Source of the DNA: Bacteroidales bacterium UBA3623
Lineage (GTDB): Bacteria > Bacteroidota > Bacteroidia > Bacteroidales > UBA932
DNA: 8,737 nucleotides
Assembly (NCBI GenBank): GCA_002373715.1
Contig: DFLI01000007.1
Span: forward strand, 1 to 8,737
Reading direction: 5' to 3'
The notes beneath the pieces were generated by a model that saw only the letters and a list, made by a program, of their open reading frames with translations, had not been told where the DNA came from and did no database searches. The translations under genes and the position numbers were made by a program. Every line of letters starts with the position of its first letter. The stretch's first letter is position 1. Below, piece by piece: positions 5,769 to 8,737 of the stretch.

Positions 5769-6610
5769 GAAAGATAGGCATCATACTCCTTACATTATGC
5801 ATCGGCCTGCCCCTGTTTGCCCAGGGACAAGTGAGCACGCGCAAGCACCGCCTGCTGGACTTTACCGACAAGATGACTCAGGTGGTCATGAGCGGAGACG
5901 AAGTGCTGGACGCCGCCCTGCGCAAAGAATTCCCCTATATCTGGACGTCTTCCACCTTCGAATTCTGCAGCCTGGAGAAGTTTGAACAAATCAAAACCCA
6001 GGACAAATACTACTTCCTCATCCCCGTAGACAGTAAGTTCAAGCACGAGGAAGAGCCCGGCGTACGCCTGCTCACCCTGGTAAAGGGCGGGGAGGAAGCC
6101 AAGAAAGGCATTAGCGCCATGTTCGAGGTGGTGAGCCTCCCCGTATCGGCCGCCATGGGCACCAGCGAAAGGGATTTGGTATACCTGGGAGGCATTATCC
6201 AGGCCATCCAGGAATTCACCCTGGCCGCCATGGAGTCGGAGACCGTGGCCTATAAGATGAGCGAATGGTTTAATGGCCGATACAAAAAAACCGTAGAAGA
6301 TAAGAAAGTCTATATAGCCCAGGAAGATCTTTCCTCTGCCGTAAGCGAAAAAGACCTGGCCCGGCTGGAAGACAAGGTGAACCTGCGCATTGTCCCTTCG
6401 GCCGAATCGGACTGGCAATACGTCAATCTAAGCGCCGACGCCGTGGTGGGCTATACCATTGCCCCCTTCCTTCCCGGAAAAGGCTCGGTGTGCTACAAGC
6501 TGCTGTTCAACGCCAGCGACCACCGGCTCTGCTACCTGGAGCGCCACAAGATTAACGAAAAGAAGGGAGAAGGATTCCTTCCTTCCGAGCTTAAATCTTT
6601 CGCCAAGTAG
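5765..6610 (+). CDS. Exported protein of unknown function
   Basis: I do not recognise a named domain. The 281-residue protein begins with a clear signal peptide (MRKIGIILLTLCIGLPLFAQ; basic start, hydrophobic core, likely cleavage after AQG or near residue 20-22). There is no Cys at the cleavage region, so it is not an obvious lipoprotein. The mature part has no further membrane helix and looks like a mixed alpha/beta soluble periplasmic protein, with YYFLIPVDSKF and GVRLLTLVKGG in the first half. I recall similar exported proteins in Bacteroides genomes, all unnamed. Its start overlaps the TonB-like gene by ATGA (5765-5768) and its stop is 2 bases before the M16 peptidase start, so all are likely made together. 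A link to the TonB-like protein is inference from this packing. Confidence 0.8.
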   Translation: MRKIGIILLTLCIGLPLFAQGQVSTRKHRLLDFTDKMTQVVMSGDEVLDAALRKEFPYIWTSSTFEFCSLEKFEQIKTQDKYYFLIPVDSKFKHEEEPGVRLLTLVKGGEEAKKGISAMFEVVSLPVSAAMGTSERDLVYLGGIIQAIQEFTLAAMESETVAYKMSEWFNGRYKKTVEDKKVYIAQEDLSSAVSEKDLARLEDKVNLRIVPSAESDWQYVNLSADAVVGYTIAPFLPGKGSVCYKLLFNASDHRLCYLERHKINEKKGEGFLPSELKSFAK

Positions 6611-6612
6611 GC

Positions 6613-7248
6613 ATGATTACCGGAACTTCCCCCCAAGGACTCAGATATGCCGTGCGTCGGAGCGGACGTGCCGTGGCCTATTGCGCCCTCACCATCGGGG
6701 CAGGCACCCGGGACGAAGCTCCCTTCCCTGCCGGCATAGCCCATTTCGTAGAGCATAACCTGTTCCGCGGCACCCGTCGCAAAAGCGCCTCTGTCATTTC
6801 CAGTTACCTGGACCGCCTGGGCGGGGAACTGAACGCCTACACCACCAAGGAAGAGATCGTGTTGCACGCCACCGTGCTCAAGGAAGACCTTCCCAAGGCC
6901 GCCCGGCTGCTCTTTGAACTGGCCACCGAATCCACCTTCCCGGACCGCGAAATAGAGACCGAGAGAGGCGTAGTTTTGGACGAGATCATCTCCTACAAGG
7001 ACAACCCCGCCGAAGACGTCTACGACCGCTTTGAGAGCCTCCTTTTCGAGGGTACACCCCTGGACAGGCCCATCCTGGGCACCCAGGCTTCGGTGAAAAA
7101 AATATCGGCCGATATGCTCCGCCGCTTCGTGGCAGAGAAGTTTATCCCGGAGAAGATGGTGTTCACCGTGGTGGCCGATATAGAAGAGCCCAAACTGGAA
7201 AAACGCGTTTTAAAACTGATAGGTGATGTCTTTCCACAAGGTCATTGA
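6613..7248 (+). CDS. M16 zinc peptidase, N-terminal (catalytic) half; likely frameshifted gene
   Basis: N-terminal domain of an M16 (pitrilysin/processing-peptidase type) metallopeptidase. The zinc site is the inverted motif HFVEH (His44, Glu47, His48). A distal Glu in ERGVVLDEI (Glu117 or Glu124) follows; Glu124 lies 75 residues after His48, the spacing expected for the third ligand. GGELNAYTTKEE (70-81) is another family hallmark. There is no signal peptide, so it is cytoplasmic. Family members of this kind are single chains of about 400-420 residues, but this frame stops at residue 211, right after the first domain (LIGDVFPQGH). The second domain continues in the +1 frame from 7223. The gene is therefore either broken by a frameshift, a sequencing or assembly error, or read by +1 slippage. 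It begins 2 bases after the exported-protein gene. Confidence 0.85.
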   Translation: MITGTSPQGLRYAVRRSGRAVAYCALTIGAGTRDEAPFPAGIAHFVEHNLFRGTRRKSASVISSYLDRLGGELNAYTTKEEIVLHATVLKEDLPKAARLLFELATESTFPDREIETERGVVLDEIISYKDNPAEDVYDRFESLLFEGTPLDRPILGTQASVKKISADMLRRFVAEKFIPEKMVFTVVADIEEPKLEKRVLKLIGDVFPQGH

Positions 7249-7780
7249 CAAACGTCACCACGAGGTGAACGCCGTAATTGGCTGCAAGGCGCCGTCTCTG
7301 TACGAAACGCCGGAGCGGCTGGTGTGCGCCATGCTGGCCAATATCCTGGGAGGGCCTGCCAGCAATTCGCTGTTAAACGCCGAACTCAGAGAAAAACGCG
7401 GCTGGGTGTACAGCATTGAATGCTCCTACACGCAGTATGCCGACACGGGCATCCTGGCCATCACCTTCGGCTGCGACAAGCCCAACCTGGACGCCTGCTT
7501 GGCCGCCATAGATAAGATTTTTGCCCGCCTGCGGGACATTCCCTTCACAGACCGCCAGCTCAAGGCCTACCGCAAGCAGCTCCTGGGACAGCTGGCCATC
7601 AGCTCCGAGGCCGGCGAGGCCCAGTGCCTGTCCATGGGCAAGAGCATGCTCTCCTGGGGCACCATTCTCTCCCCGCAGGAAACCCGCGCCAAACTGGAGG
7701 CCATCACCCCCGAAGACTTACAAAAAATGGCTGCCCGGCTCTTCGCCCCGGACAACCTTTCTTCCCTTATTTACTTATAG
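7223..7780 (+). CDS. M16 zinc peptidase, C-terminal half in the +1 frame
   Basis: Second, non-catalytic domain of the same M16 peptidase, 185 residues if started at GTG 7223 (ATG 7226 is the alternative). EVNAVIGCKAP (14-24), LANILGGPASNSLLN (38-52) and ELREKRGWVYSIE (54-66) are typical of the M16 second domain. The last holds the Arg56/Tyr63 pair that helps bind substrate in the closed enzyme. The end, DLQKMAARLFAPDNLSSLIYL, matches the usual C-terminus of these proteins. It overlaps the first half by 26 bases. Compared with family members, the junction lacks roughly 15-20 linker residues between the two domains, suggesting a short out-of-frame deletion. Neither half has internal stops, so any break is recent. 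A genuine two-chain enzyme is possible but unusual at this domain size. Confidence 0.82.
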   Translation: MMSFHKVIDKRHHEVNAVIGCKAPSLYETPERLVCAMLANILGGPASNSLLNAELREKRGWVYSIECSYTQYADTGILAITFGCDKPNLDACLAAIDKIFARLRDIPFTDRQLKAYRKQLLGQLAISSEAGEAQCLSMGKSMLSWGTILSPQETRAKLEAITPEDLQKMAARLFAPDNLSSLIYL

Positions 7781-8737
7781 TTAGTTCGCGACCTCACAGA
7801 GGAATTTTATGCGCACCAGGCGAATCTCCAGTTCCTCGTATTCGTCTTCCAGGGCGGCAATGGCATCCGGGAGGGAATCTGAAGTGGCTTCCTGCTTGAA
7901 CCAGGTGAAGATTTCTTCCACCACATCCGGGTCCAGCTCTTCCTCTATGTAGTAGTTGATATTGATGCGCGTGCCGGTAGCCACAATGGCTTCAATCTCT
8001 GTAAGGAGTTCCCTCATATCCAGGCCACGGGCGGCTGCAATGTCTTCCAGATCCATCTTTCTGTCTATGGACTGGATAATGTACACCTTGTTGCCGGATT
8101 TGGGAGCCACGGACCTCACCACGAAATCGTCCGGCCTTTCTATTTCATTTTCCTCTACGTACTTGGCAATGAGGTCTATGAACGGTTTTCCGAACTTGTG
8201 GGCCTTGCCCTCTCCCACGCCCTGGCACTTTTCTGAAAGCTCCTTGAGCGTGAGGGGATACACAATGGTCATATCTTCCAAGGCAGGGTCTGAGAATACC
8301 ACCCAGGGCTGCAGATGCAGCTTGCGGGCCACGTCTTTGCGGAGGTCCTTAAGCATGGACAGGAGCACAGGGTCTCCCCCGCCTCCTCCCCGCATGGCGG
8401 CGCCGGCGTCGTCGTCATCTTCGTCTACGCCCTCGGAGAAAGTGCGGTCTTCTACCATGAGGACCTCGTGCGGGTGGTCCAGGAAGGCCAGGCCCGTTTC
8501 GGTAACGAAGATAAGACCGTAATTCTCAATGTCTTTATCCAGATAATGGTAAATGAGTCCCTGGTGAATGACGGCGGCCCAGAAACGAACGTCGTGGTCT
8601 TTTCCGGCACCGAACAGCGGCAGTTCATCGTGCTTGTAAGACTTGATCATGGCCGTGGTAACACCGGCCAGGATGGCGGCCAGATGCTCCAGCTTGAAGC
8701 GTTCCGGCAGGGACTGGATCAGTTCGATCACCAGGCA
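7781..8737 (-). CDS. recQ: ATP-dependent DNA helicase RecQ, C-terminal part
   Basis: 3'-5' DNA helicase acting in recombinational repair; only the C-terminal ~318 residues are in the window, and the frame runs off the right edge. The GTG at 8731 is an internal Val codon, not a start. In order there is the RQC winged-helix part (HLAAILAGVTTAMIKSYKHD, then LFGAGKD and DIENYGLIFVTETG), and an acidic and Gly-rich linker (EGVDEDDDDAG, GGGGG). The HRDC domain follows (about 119-195: LLSMLKDLRKDVARKL, then PWVVFSDPALEDM and GVGEGKAHKFG). Last comes the long C-terminal extension of Bacteroidetes RecQ (about 215-316), with an HTH-like stretch DLEDIAAARGLDMRELLTEI and the end RLVRIKFLCEVAN. The stop codon (7783-7781) touches the M16 stop codon on the other strand; there is no intergenic space and no terminator between them. 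Confidence 0.95.
   Translation of the reverse strand, partial: CLVIELIQSLPERFKLEHLAAILAGVTTAMIKSYKHDELPLFGAGKDHDVRFWAAVIHQGLIYHYLDKDIENYGLIFVTETGLAFLDHPHEVLMVEDRTFSEGVDEDDDDAGAAMRGGGGGDPVLLSMLKDLRKDVARKLHLQPWVVFSDPALEDMTIVYPLTLKELSEKCQGVGEGKAHKFGKPFIDLIAKYVEENEIERPDDFVVRSVAPKSGNKVYIIQSIDRKMDLEDIAAARGLDMRELLTEIEAIVATGTRININYYIEEELDPDVVEEIFTWFKQEATSDSLPDAIAALEDEYEELEIRLVRIKFLCEVAN

Noticed and set aside
8729..8731. GTG as a start codon for a short minus-strand protein
   Set aside because: The frame stays open to the window edge, and the protein begins inside the RecQ winged-helix region, so this is an internal Val codon.

Overview
The window reads as chromosomal DNA from a member of the Bacteroidales; genus is not resolvable by eye. 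Four things point there: an ExbB / small membrane protein / ExbD / ExbD cluster, an asparaginyl-tRNA synthetase preceded by a textbook Bacteroidetes promoter (TTG, 20-base spacer, TATCTTTG), little use of Shine-Dalgarno sites, and a RecQ with the long C-terminal extension typical of that phylum. All genes look like core-genome genes. I see no mobile element, CRISPR array, rRNA or tRNA.

Left part (1-2209), plus strand: a TonB-type energy module. It holds the 3' part of exbB (its start lies outside the window), an unrecognised four-helix membrane protein, and two consecutive ExbD proteins. It ends in a strong rho-independent terminator at 2181-2209. Codons ending in T (ggt, gct) are more common here than further right, consistent with high expression.

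Middle (2210-4401): an AT-rich leader of about 200 bases with several short inverted and direct repeats, then a small uncharacterised protein with a LuxR-like helix-turn-helix (2411-2944). The asnS promoter lies inside the 3' end of that gene, and asnS itself (2959-4362) is followed by a terminator-like hairpin.

Right part (4426-7780), plus strand: a tightly packed run of five reading frames. These are uridine kinase (udk), a TonB-like single-pass protein whose membrane helix carries the His expected for contact with ExbB/ExbD, an exported protein of unknown function, and two overlapping frames that together make one M16 zinc peptidase. The first two junctions are ATGA overlaps. The M16 gene appears broken by a frameshift near 7230, probably with a small deletion of the inter-domain linker. 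Its zinc-binding half and C-terminal half are otherwise intact.

Right edge (7781-8737), minus strand: the C-terminal part of RecQ (winged helix, HRDC, C-terminal HTH-like domain). It converges on the M16 gene with no bases between the two stop codons.

I did not find a clearly new multi-gene system. The best candidates for follow-up are the split M16 peptidase, the TonB-like protein and exported unknown protein encoded with it, and the structured leader before the small HTH-like protein.
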